Shown piece after piece: positions 37,255-46,009 of a stretch of DNA of 64,000 nucleotides. Both the position numbers and the translations under genes were made by a program. The DNA comes from JAABQG01 sp963726365 (GTDB taxonomy: Bacteria > Pseudomonadota > Gammaproteobacteria > Burkholderiales > Burkholderiaceae_C): positions 1-64,000 of the forward strand of contig CAVSCI010000011.1 in the NCBI GenBank assembly GCA_963726365.1. Direction: 5' to 3'. The notes under the pieces were generated by a model. It was given only the letters and a program-made list of their open reading frames with translations. It did not search any database and was not told the origin of the DNA. The stretch's first letter is position 1. Each line of letters begins with the position of its first letter.

Positions 37255-37293
37255 CCCGCGCTGGCCAGCCCACGCAGCAGGATCCGGCTGCGA

Positions 37294-38481
37294 CTACTTC
37301 TTCAGCGCCGACTTCCAGTCGCGGAAGACGTCAAGGTCCACGCCATCGGGGTAGTTCAGCAGACCGGGCTTGAAGCCCTTCTTGCCCTTCTCGCCGTACT
37401 GCCAGATGATGTCCTTGGTCTTGCGATCGACGACGATGACGCGGTCGTTCAGGTCATCGACGATCAGGATGTCGCCGGTATCTGGCAACTCGCGCGCGAT
37501 CGAGGAATGGTCGAGCGCCTTGTCGCCGTCCTTGAAGAAGTACTCCCAGGTGATCTTGCGCGTGGCCGGATCGAAGATCACCACACGCCCCGGCTTCCAG
37601 AAGTCGGCCACGATGACCTGCTTGCCGTCCACCGTCGGAAAGGCGTCCGACGGGTAGCGGATGTTGGGCGCCTTGACACTCCAAAGAACCTTGCCCTCAC
37701 GCGTGATGCGCGAGATCCAGGCGTCGCTGATTTCAGTGACCAGAATGTCGCCGTTTTCCATGGGCGTGGCCCCGTTGGGGTGAGCCAGCTCGTTCGGCGG
37801 ATTGTGTTTGCACTTGCCGGGCGTGCCCCACTGGGTGATGACCTGGTTGGTCGCCGGATCGATGATCAGCACGCGGCAGTTGCGGATGTCGGCCGTGATG
37901 AACTTGCCATCGGCCAGCAGATGGGCGTCGTCCGGGTAGTTCAGCAGCCCCGGGCCGCTGCCCCGATGGTCCGGCGTGCCGTAAGTCCAGGTCAGCGCGC
38001 GCTTTTCGTAGTCCACGATATGCACGTCGAAGTTGTCTTCCTCGCTGACGGCCAGCAGCTTGCCGTCGGCCGAAAAGTTCACGTCTTCGTTGCCGCGATA
38101 GACCTTCAGGCTGGGCGAGGGAAACTCCCAGACGATGCTCTTGTCGGGGGCGACTTCGATCAGCCGGTTGTTGCGCCGGTCGGCAATCACGATGGGGTAG
38201 GGCAACGGCTTGCCCCACGACGCCACAGGCGTCTTGCGGTTACCCGTGACCGGCGGAATGGCGGGCAACGCGACGCCACTGTTGACGATGCCGGCGCCGG
38301 TCATCTCCGGTGTGACCGTGACCTCCACGCCTGCCCCCTTGATCGGCTTGTCCTTTTGTGGCACCTCCGGCGAGGTCATGGCCGGGAAGGCCAGCAGGCT
38401 CAGAACCAGGGCAAGCGCGACTCGGCCGACCGGCCTTTGGCGGATCGGGTGGGGCCAACGGGGGGCAAGGTTCAAGCGCAT
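37294..38481 (-). CDS. exported beta-propeller protein (NHL/arylsulfotransferase-like repeats)
   Basis: Protein of 395 residues. A signal sequence (VALALVLSLLAFPAMTS) is followed by repeated blades of the type VIADRRNNRLIEVAPDKSIVWEF, in shorter form NCRVLIIDPATNQVITQWG, GRVVIFDPATRKITWEYFF and DRVIVVDRKTKDIIWQYG. The spacing suggests six to seven blades. This is the pattern of NHL, PQQ-like or aryl-sulfotransferase propellers. No catalytic His of aryl sulfotransferase can be fixed with confidence, so no reaction is assigned. Location is periplasmic or outer surface. It is transcribed away from the carbonic anhydrase-alr pair. Confidence 0.75.
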   Translation of the reverse strand: MRLNLAPRWPHPIRQRPVGRVALALVLSLLAFPAMTSPEVPQKDKPIKGAGVEVTVTPEMTGAGIVNSGVALPAIPPVTGNRKTPVASWGKPLPYPIVIADRRNNRLIEVAPDKSIVWEFPSPSLKVYRGNEDVNFSADGKLLAVSEEDNFDVHIVDYEKRALTWTYGTPDHRGSGPGLLNYPDDAHLLADGKFITADIRNCRVLIIDPATNQVITQWGTPGKCKHNPPNELAHPNGATPMENGDILVTEISDAWISRITREGKVLWSVKAPNIRYPSDAFPTVDGKQVIVADFWKPGRVVIFDPATRKITWEYFFKDGDKALDHSSIARELPDTGDILIVDDLNDRVIVVDRKTKDIIWQYGEKGKKGFKPGLLNYPDGVDLDVFRDWKSALKK

Positions 38482-38547
38482 ACGAACTCCTTCGCGCCCG
38501 GCGAAATGCCAGCGCTACAGGCTGGAATTGTTCGGCATTCAGGGGAG

Positions 38548-38580
38548 AAGCGCCTTGACCTGCAACAACGACAGGCGCTT
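38548..38580. terminator. hairpin after the carbonic anhydrase gene
   Basis: AAGCGCCT (38548-38555) pairs with AGGCGCTT (38573-38580) with a 17-base loop. No T-run follows on either strand, so it may terminate weakly or only stabilise the transcript. Confidence 0.35.
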
Positions 38581-38588
38581 TCGCAGCG

Positions 38589-39254
38589 TCAGGGACTCTC
38601 CAGCACCACGCGCCCGTACAGCGGCTGCACTGCCCGGGCGTTGTCGGCGAAGCGCTGACGGTAGCGCGCCAGCTGCGCCGTCGAGAGCGCCAGCGGCTGC
38701 TTCAGGACAATCCAATCCACGCCCTCGGTGCAGGGCGGGGCGGTCAGCGAGCCCGCATAGCGATAGTAGCCGCGGTGGGCTGGCAGCAGGCTGCCGGCAT
38801 CCACCGTGACGCCCGGTGGGCTGTGGTCGCCATCGGCGTGCGCCGGGATCAGCGGCAGCAGCGAGGCCAGCAGAGGGTTTTCCGCGCCCAGGCGAAACAG
38901 CACCACCACCGCCAGAAGTTGCCCGGAGGCGCTCTTGTGCAACAAGTGCGCCGCCATGGGGAATTCTTCGCCCGCGATCCGGTCGCCGCCGGGCGTGTGA
39001 AAGTGGAATTGCTGCAACACGAAGCGCTGCTCGCCGATGCGCAAGGAACTGCCCTTGCCAAAGCGCACCCGCACGGTGTGACCGTCATCGGCCAATTTCA
39101 ACGGTGCGGCTCGGTAGTCAAACATCAGGGCCGGCAGCTTCTGGTGCGTGGCTACGGCGGGGATATCGATGGGGGACTGCCGTCGTCCGGTCTCGCACGT
39201 GGAGGCGCTGCAAGCGGCTGCGGACAAAAGCACAGGCAACAAAAGAAGCTTCAT
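38589..39254 (-). CDS. periplasmic alpha-carbonic anhydrase
   Basis: Protein of 221 residues from ATG 39254. A short signal (MKLLLLPVLLSAAACSAS) could be lipoprotein-type. The alpha-CA fold is shown by RRQSPIDIPAV, LQQFHFHTPGGDRIAGEEF (two zinc His), MAAHLLHK (third zinc His) and TAPPCTEGVDWIVL. It interconverts carbon dioxide and bicarbonate in the periplasm. The start lies 4 bases after the alr stop, so the two are co-transcribed. Confidence 0.88.
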   Translation of the reverse strand: MKLLLLPVLLSAAACSASTCETGRRQSPIDIPAVATHQKLPALMFDYRAAPLKLADDGHTVRVRFGKGSSLRIGEQRFVLQQFHFHTPGGDRIAGEEFPMAAHLLHKSASGQLLAVVVLFRLGAENPLLASLLPLIPAHADGDHSPPGVTVDAGSLLPAHRGYYRYAGSLTAPPCTEGVDWIVLKQPLALSTAQLARYRQRFADNARAVQPLYGRVVLESP

Positions 39255-39258
39255 GGTC

Positions 39259-40392
39259 TTAGTCCGCGGCACCCACTGGCACCCTTTGCGCCAGCGCGCA
39301 CATCAGTTCGTAGCCCACGGTGCCGGCAGCATGGGCCACCTCGTCGATCGGCAGCACCGCGCCGTGACGGGCGCGACCCCACAGGGTCACTTCGCTGCCG
39401 TAGCCGGCCTCCACGCCCGCATGCTGCAGCGCCGAGAGGTCCACCGCGATCATGTCCATGCTGACTCGTCCGACAGTGCGGGTGCGCACACCGTTCACCA
39501 GCACCGGCGTGCCGGTCGGGGCGCAACGCGGATAGCCGTCGGCGTAGCCGCAGGCGACGATGCCGATGCGCATGGGGCGATCAGCGGTGAAGCTCGAACC
39601 GTAGCCCACGCTGTCGCCGGCGTTCAGGTCCTGCGTGCCGATGATCCGGGAGGCCAGCGTCATCGTCGGCTGCAAGTCCCAGTGCGCCATGGCGTGCTCG
39701 GGAAAGTCCGGAGAACTGCCGTAGACGGCGATGCCCGGGCGAATCCAGTCGGCTGCCGCGCGCAGACCGCCCAACCGGGTGGACAGGCTCTGTGCACCGT
39801 GGCGCAGCGTGGCCGCGCTGTTGGACAAGGTGCGTTCCCCCGGCAGATCCTGCGTGACGGTTGCAAAGACGGTCATCTGTTCAGCGATGCCGCGCGCACC
39901 GTCGGCATCGCTGAAATGCGTCATCAGTGATATTTCATCGACCTGCGGCAAGGCGTTCAGCCGCGTCCAGGCCGCGCGGAACCGCGCGGGCGTGAAGCCC
40001 AGCCGGTTCATGCCCGAGTTCATCTTGAGGAATACCCGGTGCGGCTGATGGGTCTTGTGGGTGGCCAGCATGTCGATCTGCGGGTCGCAGTGGATCGCAT
40101 GCCACAGGTTCAGGCGCGAGCAAAGTTCCAGGTCACGCGGCTCGAAGACCCCTTCGAGCAGCAGGATGGGCCCGCGCCAGCCCAGCCCTCGCACCCGCTC
40201 GGCCTCGGCCAGATCCAGCAAGGCAAAGCCGTCCGCGCCGCGCAAGCCCTCGAACACATGTTCGATGCCGTGGCCATAGGCGTTGGCCTTGACCACCGCC
40301 CATACGCGTGCGTCGGGGGCTGCGGCGCGGGCGCGCGCCAGGTTGTGCTGCAGCGCGTGCGTATGGATGGTGGCAAGGATGGGGCGTGGCAT
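39259..40392 (-). CDS. alr: alanine racemase
   Basis: Protein of 377 residues from ATG 40392 (MPRPILATIHTHALQHN). The PLP Lys is in VWAVVKANAYGHG; the second catalytic residue (Tyr) is in DSVGYGSSFTADRP. Other blocks are MNSGMNRLGF and GRVSMDMIAVDLS. It supplies D-alanine for peptidoglycan. It is divergent from lplT, an arrangement common in Burkholderiales. Confidence 0.93.
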   Translation of the reverse strand: MPRPILATIHTHALQHNLARARAAAPDARVWAVVKANAYGHGIEHVFEGLRGADGFALLDLAEAERVRGLGWRGPILLLEGVFEPRDLELCSRLNLWHAIHCDPQIDMLATHKTHQPHRVFLKMNSGMNRLGFTPARFRAAWTRLNALPQVDEISLMTHFSDADGARGIAEQMTVFATVTQDLPGERTLSNSAATLRHGAQSLSTRLGGLRAAADWIRPGIAVYGSSPDFPEHAMAHWDLQPTMTLASRIIGTQDLNAGDSVGYGSSFTADRPMRIGIVACGYADGYPRCAPTGTPVLVNGVRTRTVGRVSMDMIAVDLSALQHAGVEAGYGSEVTLWGRARHGAVLPIDEVAHAAGTVGYELMCALAQRVPVGAAD

Positions 40393-40539
40393 CAGGGCAG
40401 GCTGAATACGGGATGCGGCTGATTGTGGCACCGGTCACCGGACATGCGCGAGGGGGTCGCATGATATAACCCGCTGTCAGCCGGAGACAACGTACAGATC
40501 AAAGGTCATCAGTGCCACTGATGCAATAAACAAGAGTTC

Positions 40540-41823
40540 ATGAAGCGCGGTTTTTTCACCATCATGTCAGCGCAGTTTTTCAGCTCGCTGGCTGACCAGG
40601 CCCTGTTCGTGGCCGCCGTGCAATTGCTCAAGACCGGAGGTGCGCCCGAGTGGCAACAGGCGGCGCTGGTGCCCATGTTCGCGCTGTTCTACGTGCTCCT
40701 TGCGCCGTACGTGGGCGCCTTTGCAGACGCCTTGCCCAAGGGCCGCGTCATGCTGATCAGCAACACTATCAAGATCATCGGCTGCCTGCTGATGTTGTTC
40801 GGCACCCATCCGCTGATGTCCTACGCCATCGTTGGCCTGGGCGCGGCCGCGTACTCGCCCGCCAAGTACGGCATCCTCACCGAACTGCTGCCAGCCTCGC
40901 AACTGGTCAAGGCCAACGGCTGGATCGAGGGACTGACGATTGCCTCGATCATTCTGGGCGTGCTGCTCGGCGGCCAGCTGGTCGGCTCCATGGTGTCAAA
41001 CCGGTTGCTGACGCTGGATTTCCCTCTCATCGACACCTCGATTGACACGCCGGCCGAAGCCGCCATCAGCGTGCTGATCTTTGTGTATGTGCTGGCCGCA
41101 TGGTTCAACACGCGCATCCCCGACACCGGTGTCGAAATGCGCCCCATGCCGCGCAACAAGCTGGAACTGCTGCCCGACTTCTGGCGCTGCAATATCCGGC
41201 TCTGGCAGGACAAGCTCGGACAGATCTCACTGGCCACCACCACGCTGTTCTGGGGCGTGCTGGGCAATCTCAAATACATCGTGCTGGGCTGGGCAGCGGT
41301 GGCCCTGGGCTACAACGTGACCCAGGCCTCGGCACTGGTGGGCGTGGTGGCCATCGGTACGGCCGTCGGGGCGGTGGTGGCATCGGTCCGCATGAAGCTC
41401 GATCAGGCCACCAGCGTCATCCCGCTCGGCATCGCCATGGGGCTGCTGGTGCTGCTGCTCAATTTCATCACCAACGTCTGGCTGGCCGCGCCGTTCCTGA
41501 TCTTTCTGGGCGCACTCGGCGGCTTCCTCGTCGTCCCGATGAACGCGCTGCTGCAGCACCGCGGCCACAACCTGATGGGTGCCGGCCGCTCCATTGCCGT
41601 GCAGAACTTCAACGAGCAGGCCTGCATCCTGGTCCTGGGCGGCATCTACAGCCTGTCCACCGGCTTGGGTATGTCCGCATTTGGCGCCATCACGGTCTTC
41701 GGCGTGCTGGTGGCGGGTTTCATGTGGCTGATCCAGATTTGGCATGCGAGCAACCTCACCCATCATGGCGACGAGGTGGAGCATCTGCTCGAGATCGCGC
41801 GCAACGACAACCACCACGGGTGA
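40540..41823 (+). CDS. lplT: lysophospholipid transporter LplT
   Basis: MFS-fold protein of 427 residues, 12 hydrophobic segments. The start MKRGFFTIMSAQFFSSLADQ and the block GAAAYSPAKYGILTELLPAS are typical of LplT. It moves lysophospholipids across the inner membrane for re-acylation; no acyltransferase gene lies next to it here. The start at 40540 is preceded by AAGAG. The upstream gap (40393-40539) contains a TATAAC box and a CATCAGTG/CACTGATG hairpin near 40508-40523. Confidence 0.88.
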   Translation: MKRGFFTIMSAQFFSSLADQALFVAAVQLLKTGGAPEWQQAALVPMFALFYVLLAPYVGAFADALPKGRVMLISNTIKIIGCLLMLFGTHPLMSYAIVGLGAAAYSPAKYGILTELLPASQLVKANGWIEGLTIASIILGVLLGGQLVGSMVSNRLLTLDFPLIDTSIDTPAEAAISVLIFVYVLAAWFNTRIPDTGVEMRPMPRNKLELLPDFWRCNIRLWQDKLGQISLATTTLFWGVLGNLKYIVLGWAAVALGYNVTQASALVGVVAIGTAVGAVVASVRMKLDQATSVIPLGIAMGLLVLLLNFITNVWLAAPFLIFLGALGGFLVVPMNALLQHRGHNLMGAGRSIAVQNFNEQACILVLGGIYSLSTGLGMSAFGAITVFGVLVAGFMWLIQIWHASNLTHHGDEVEHLLEIARNDNHHG

Positions 41824-41863
41824 CCCCCTTTTCACCCGCTGAACGGCGCAACCCGGCCGGCTG

Positions 41864-42745
41864 ATGCGCCCGACCCTTCCCGTCTTTGCCCTTCTGCTGA
41901 ACGCCCTGGTCTGGGGCGTGTCGTGGTGGCCGTTCCGCCAGCTCGCGGCGCAGGGCCTGCATCCATTGTGGGCCACGGCACTGATCTATGGCATCTCGCT
42001 GATGTGTCTGCTGGCGTGGCGGCCGGCGGCGTGGCGCGGACTTGCGGCACATCCGGCCTTGTGGCTTCTGATGCTGGCCTCGGGCCTGACCAATGTGGGC
42101 TTCAACTGGGCGGTGACGGTGGGCGACGTGGTGCGCGTGGTGCTGCTGTTCTACCTGATGCCGGCCTGGTCCATCCTGCTGGCCTGGTGGCTGCTCGGCG
42201 AAAAACCGACACGCGGCGCCTTGCTGCGCCTGGCAATGGCGCTGCTGGGCGTCATGCTGGTGCTCAAGACGCCGGACTCGCCCTGGCCGGTCCCCGAGAC
42301 GGTCGCCGATGGGCTGGCGCTGATGGGGGGCTTCTGCTTTGCGCTGACCAACGCCCTGCTGCGCAAGCTGCAGCACACCCCGGACGCAGCACGCGCCGTC
42401 GCGATGTTTGCCGGCGGCACGTTCACAGCCACGGGGGTCGCACTGGCTGGCGTGGCGCACGGCGTCGTCCCGGCCCTGCCGGCGATGTCTGTCGCCTGGT
42501 GGCCGCTTGCGCTGCTGCTGAGCGCCGCCTTCCTGGCCGGAAACCTCGCGCTGCAATATGGTGCGGCGCGGCTGGCCGCACACATGACAGCTTTGATCAT
42601 GTTGTCTGAGGTCGTATTTGCCAGCTTGTCGGCGGTGCTGCTGGGCGCGGCCGCCCTGAGCGGCCGGACCGTGGCCGGCGGCTGCCTGATCGGCCTGGCC
42701 GCGCTGCTTGCAATCTGGCCGTCACGGCCAGCCCCGCGGACCTGA
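41864..42745 (+). CDS. EamA/DMT-family permease
   Basis: Protein of 293 residues with ten hydrophobic segments and two EamA halves (LLLNALVWGVSWWPFRQLAA, then GFCFALTNALLRKLQH). It is a drug/metabolite transporter of unknown substrate. It follows lplT by 40 bases and converges on the receiver-like gene with a gap of 6 bases. Confidence 0.85.
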   Translation: MRPTLPVFALLLNALVWGVSWWPFRQLAAQGLHPLWATALIYGISLMCLLAWRPAAWRGLAAHPALWLLMLASGLTNVGFNWAVTVGDVVRVVLLFYLMPAWSILLAWWLLGEKPTRGALLRLAMALLGVMLVLKTPDSPWPVPETVADGLALMGGFCFALTNALLRKLQHTPDAARAVAMFAGGTFTATGVALAGVAHGVVPALPAMSVAWWPLALLLSAAFLAGNLALQYGAARLAAHMTALIMLSEVVFASLSAVLLGAAALSGRTVAGGCLIGLAALLAIWPSRPAPRT

Positions 42746-42751
42746 CCCGGA

Positions 42752-43906
42752 CTATCGGCTGCGCACGTAGCGTTCGAGGTGGGTGCGGTTCAGGGGCAGC
42801 ACCATCCACTCATCGCAGCCGGCCAGCCGTGCAAAGAAGCGACGGATGGGCTGGTTCTCCCTGGCGATGACCACCTGACGCAGCGGAATGCCCATCGCCC
42901 GGCTTCGCTTGCGTAGGGCGCGGCATACAGAAAGCGTCTGTTCACCCAGCGACGGCGCATCGAGAAAAACGAAACGGTAGGACTGCGACGTCAAGCGGGT
43001 CAGCGCGATGTCGCCATCGGCGACGTGGTCCACCCGAAAGCCAAAGCCACGCAAGGCACGGATCAGCGAGCTTTCGGACAGACGAGGCTCTCCAACCAGC
43101 AGGATGTACTCCTCAGGACCGTCGCCAGCAAGGGATTGCGGCGAGGTCGGGTGCTCGGCTGATTCAGGAAAGCTGCTGCTCATCCCGTAGTTGTCAGGTG
43201 CCGCTGCAAGCGGTTCGCGCGGGGCCTCGCCAGACGCCACGGCACGCAAGCTTGCTGGGGCGGGGGTGAACGAAAGTGGCGGTGCCTTGCTTTTCGGATG
43301 GTCCGTGCTGGCCTGCGCATCACGCCACATCAGCACACTTTTGGCGTCGATCCGGTCAACGGGCGCAGGGCGCACGGCCGGGGCCGGCCGGATCGGCATC
43401 GCGCCCGTATCCTCGCTCTCGAAGGGCTGGGTGGCCTCGAACGGTGGTCGATCAGCGTCTTCCTGCCCACTGAATCCTGCATCGCCCCGCCCGCCAGGAC
43501 GGTACGCCATGTCAAGCGGAGCGAAAGGCATCGTCGCCTCAAAGGCCGGGCCGAGGTCAGATGGCCGCGTCTCGGGAGACAGCGAGTCCATCTCCCGCTG
43601 ACGCGGCGTCACCTGGCTGACGGCCTCCATCACGGCGCGCAATCGGATCGGCCGGTTGAGCACGGGCCAGCCGGTGCCTGCGTCGCTTTCGCCAATCAGA
43701 AAAATCTCGGCCAGCAGTTTCTGGCTCTGGAGGCTGCGCACCGCGGACACGTCATCGGCATTGGCGATGATCAGATCGGCCTGTTCCAGATCGCCCACCA
43801 GTTCATAGCCGTTGCCCCGTTGCAAGTCCTCAAGGAACAAGCCCTGGAGCAGCTTTCGCTCTTCAGATGGCAAACCAACCAGGGCCAGACGGCAGGGGTG
43901 ATACAT
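42752..43906 (-). CDS. double receiver-like protein with FEATxP linker motifs (paralogue 1)
   Basis: Protein of 384 residues from ATG 43906 (MYHPCRLALVGLP). Residues 1-105 form a receiver-like fold (RLALVGLPSEERKLLQGLF, ADLIIANADD, IFLIGESDAGTGWPVLNRP). Residues 105-260 are a disordered linker with FEATMPF and FEATQPFESED. Residues 265-380 are a second receiver-like domain (EYILLVGEPRLSESSLIRAL, RFVFLDAPSLGEQTLSVCRA, GCDEWMVLPLNRTHLERYV). The usual acidic pocket and final Lys are incomplete, so phosphorylation by a normal histidine kinase is doubtful. A paralogue lies next upstream. I know no named function; a protein-interaction role is a guess. Confidence 0.65.
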   Translation of the reverse strand: MYHPCRLALVGLPSEERKLLQGLFLEDLQRGNGYELVGDLEQADLIIANADDVSAVRSLQSQKLLAEIFLIGESDAGTGWPVLNRPIRLRAVMEAVSQVTPRQREMDSLSPETRPSDLGPAFEATMPFAPLDMAYRPGGRGDAGFSGQEDADRPPFEATQPFESEDTGAMPIRPAPAVRPAPVDRIDAKSVLMWRDAQASTDHPKSKAPPLSFTPAPASLRAVASGEAPREPLAAAPDNYGMSSSFPESAEHPTSPQSLAGDGPEEYILLVGEPRLSESSLIRALRGFGFRVDHVADGDIALTRLTSQSYRFVFLDAPSLGEQTLSVCRALRKRSRAMGIPLRQVVIARENQPIRRFFARLAGCDEWMVLPLNRTHLERYVRSR

Positions 43907-44134
43907 GGTCAAGATGAAGAGGAAAGGACTTAGGTGCGCACAAAAGCGGCGAAATCGCTGCGACTTCGCCAACCGCCTGAATATCGTGCATTTACGCTCT
44001 TATGGTAGCCAGACCGTCCAACTTATCCGCTACGGCCTGTCAATTTCGGGGGTGCTGTTGCAAAAATCACGAAGCTTTTGAACATTCGCTGGCCGGCCAG
44101 GATCAGGCCCGCGCCGCCCCTGGCCGAAGGGAAA
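43907..44134. other. gap between the receiver-like paralogues
   Basis: 228 bases without a gene. It should hold the promoter of paralogue 1 and the end of the paralogue 2 transcript. A CTGGCC/GGCCAG pair near 44088-44122 could form a hairpin, but no T-run follows. Confidence 0.3.
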
Positions 44135-45226
44135 TCACGTGGGGTCCGAGGCGAGTGGGGCGTGCTGTTTCAGGAACTGCACCAAAGCGGCCTGCTTCAA
44201 CGGAATGGGCATCCAGGCCTCGCAGCCAGCCAGTCTGGCGCGAAGGCGGGGCAGCCATCTGTTGTGACTGGCAACGATGACAAGGTGCCTAGCGGCCGGC
44301 GCTGCGCCCCACCCGGCATGAATGGACTGGCACAAGGGGATGGCGGCCGGCCCCAATGACACCTCGATCACGAAGACGAATCCATAGTGCCTTTGCGCGA
44401 GAAGCCTGAATGCAACCTCGCGGCCATCCGCCAAGTCGGTCTCGAACCCCTCGGCACGCAAGGTCTTCATCAAGCCGTCTGCCGCTGTCCCCGGCAAGCC
44501 GACCACCAGGATCCGGCGGCCGGCCTCCAGTGGAGCCGGCCCGCCCGGGTGGTCAGTCCCCTGGGGCGTGGCGGCCCCGGCGTGCGGATCGACCTCGGTG
44601 GCGCGGGAAGTCCGCAAGCCCTCCCATACGGCGACCTCGGCCTCCCAATCGGACGGCACCACCGAGGGCACGCTGTCGTCGCCGGGCCGAGACGCCTGAA
44701 ACTCTGCTTCTGCCGCGCGCCGTGCCGCGACGGACTGCCCCGGCTCGACCCCTGTGCCATCGGGACGCGTGCTTTCGAACTCGGGCAGGTCACCGACCTC
44801 GCCGAGTCCGACGGGTCGCGTCGCCTCAAACCCCGAAGGCTCGCCGGCATGACGATCCCCATCGACGGTGTGCGCCGCAGGAAGCACTTCGTGGGCCACG
44901 CCGGGCCGCAGGTGCGGCGAAGCCAGCACACGGCGTGCCGCCGCCGTCACCGCATGCAAGCGCAGCGGGCGTGCAACCACCGGCCAGCCCGTGCCCATGT
45001 CCGAGTTCCCCAGCAACAACACCTGACCCGGCAGCGCGCGGGCTTTCAGCGCAGACACCGCCGCGGCGTCGTCTGCGCCGGCAATGACCAGATGGGCCTG
45101 CGCGAGATCGCGTTCCAGGTAAGCACCGGGTATCGGGCTGCCTGTCAGGGGAAACAGGGCGCCCTCAAGCAGAACCTGCTCGGTAGGCGACAGGCCCGCC
45201 AGGGCGATGGCACAGGAACGGGACAT
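44135..45226 (-). CDS. double receiver-like protein with FE(A/S)TRP linker motifs (paralogue 2)
   Basis: Protein of 363 residues. Layout as in paralogue 1: an N-terminal receiver-like domain (CAIALAGLSPTEQVLLEGAL, AHLVIAGADD, VLLLGNSDMGTGWPVVARP), a linker with FEATRP, FESTRP and FQASRP, and a C-terminal receiver-like domain (RRILVVGLPGTAADGLMKTL, YGFVFVIEVSLGPAA, GCEAWMPIPLKQAALVQFL). In the C-terminal domain the Asp at the expected phosphorylation position is lost (VIEVS against FLDAP in paralogue 1). The five short linker motifs across the pair are the most conserved part of otherwise divergent linkers. Function unknown. Confidence 0.65.
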   Translation of the reverse strand: MSRSCAIALAGLSPTEQVLLEGALFPLTGSPIPGAYLERDLAQAHLVIAGADDAAAVSALKARALPGQVLLLGNSDMGTGWPVVARPLRLHAVTAAARRVLASPHLRPGVAHEVLPAAHTVDGDRHAGEPSGFEATRPVGLGEVGDLPEFESTRPDGTGVEPGQSVAARRAAEAEFQASRPGDDSVPSVVPSDWEAEVAVWEGLRTSRATEVDPHAGAATPQGTDHPGGPAPLEAGRRILVVGLPGTAADGLMKTLRAEGFETDLADGREVAFRLLAQRHYGFVFVIEVSLGPAAIPLCQSIHAGWGAAPAARHLVIVASHNRWLPRLRARLAGCEAWMPIPLKQAALVQFLKQHAPLASDPT

Positions 45227-45416
45227 GCAGCGATGGAGCCTGACAAGGAGGGGGCAAGCCGCCGGGACGGCTCATGGACGGGAAATTATTGACCTGAATG
45301 GCCCCAGCCGCACGCGCGGAATGCCCGCGCCGCCATACTTGACCCGTTTGGATGGGCTTGTGTTGCAAAGTCGCTGCATCGTGCCCTATTTTCATTTGAT
45401 TTGAGCAGGATCTCCA

Positions 45417-45902
45417 ATGCCATCGATTTACGACTTTTCAGCGATTCCCATGAGCGGCAAGGCCGTGCCTTTGAAAAAATTCAAGGGCAAGGTGCTGCTC
45501 ATCGTCAACACCGCCAGCGCCTGCGGTTTCACCCCGCAATTCGCGGGACTGGAAAAGCTCCACGAGACCTGGGGCCCGAAAGGACTGGTCGTCATGGGCT
45601 TTCCGTGCAACCAGTTCGGTGCGCAGGATGCCGGCAGCAACGAGGAGATCGCCAGTTTCTGCCAGCTCAACTACGGCGTGAGCTTCCCGATGATGGCCAA
45701 GGTCAATGTGAACGGCACCGGCGCCGACCCGCTGTACCAATGGCTGACGGCCGAGGCGCCGGGCCTGCTGGGCAGCAAGGCGATCAAGTGGAATTTCACC
45801 AAGTTTCTGGTGGGCAAGGACGGGCAGGTGCTCAAGCGTTACGCCCCGACCGACACGCCCGAGAGCCTGACCCGCGACATCGAAGCCGCACTGGCCGCCT
45901 GA
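45417..45902 (+). CDS. glutathione peroxidase-family protein
   Basis: Protein of 161 residues. The catalytic Cys is in VNTASACGFTPQF, Gln in MGFPCNQFGAQDAG and Trp in IKWNFTKFLVG. It reduces peroxides using thioredoxin or glutathione. The start at 45417 is preceded by AGGATCTCC. Divergent from the receiver-like paralogue 2. Confidence 0.93.
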   Translation: MPSIYDFSAIPMSGKAVPLKKFKGKVLLIVNTASACGFTPQFAGLEKLHETWGPKGLVVMGFPCNQFGAQDAGSNEEIASFCQLNYGVSFPMMAKVNVNGTGADPLYQWLTAEAPGLLGSKAIKWNFTKFLVGKDGQVLKRYAPTDTPESLTRDIEAALAA

Positions 45903-45921
45903 TTCGGTTCAGCCGGCGTTG

Positions 45922-45991
45922 TTTTCAGGTATTTTCGGCCGTTCTCCAGGGTCGGATCGCGCTTTGATGCTATTTTATCTGTAGCATTTCA
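45922..45991 (-). repeat. GACGCTGG-core dispersed repeat, copy 8
   Basis: The minus strand reads AATGCTACAGATAAAATAGC, GATCCGACCCTGG, GAACGGCC, AAAATACCTGAAAA. The core is changed to GACCCTGG. It fills the gap between convergent gpx and proQ. Confidence 0.6.
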
Positions 45992-46009
45992 CCCAGCCAT
46001 CAGCGGCCT

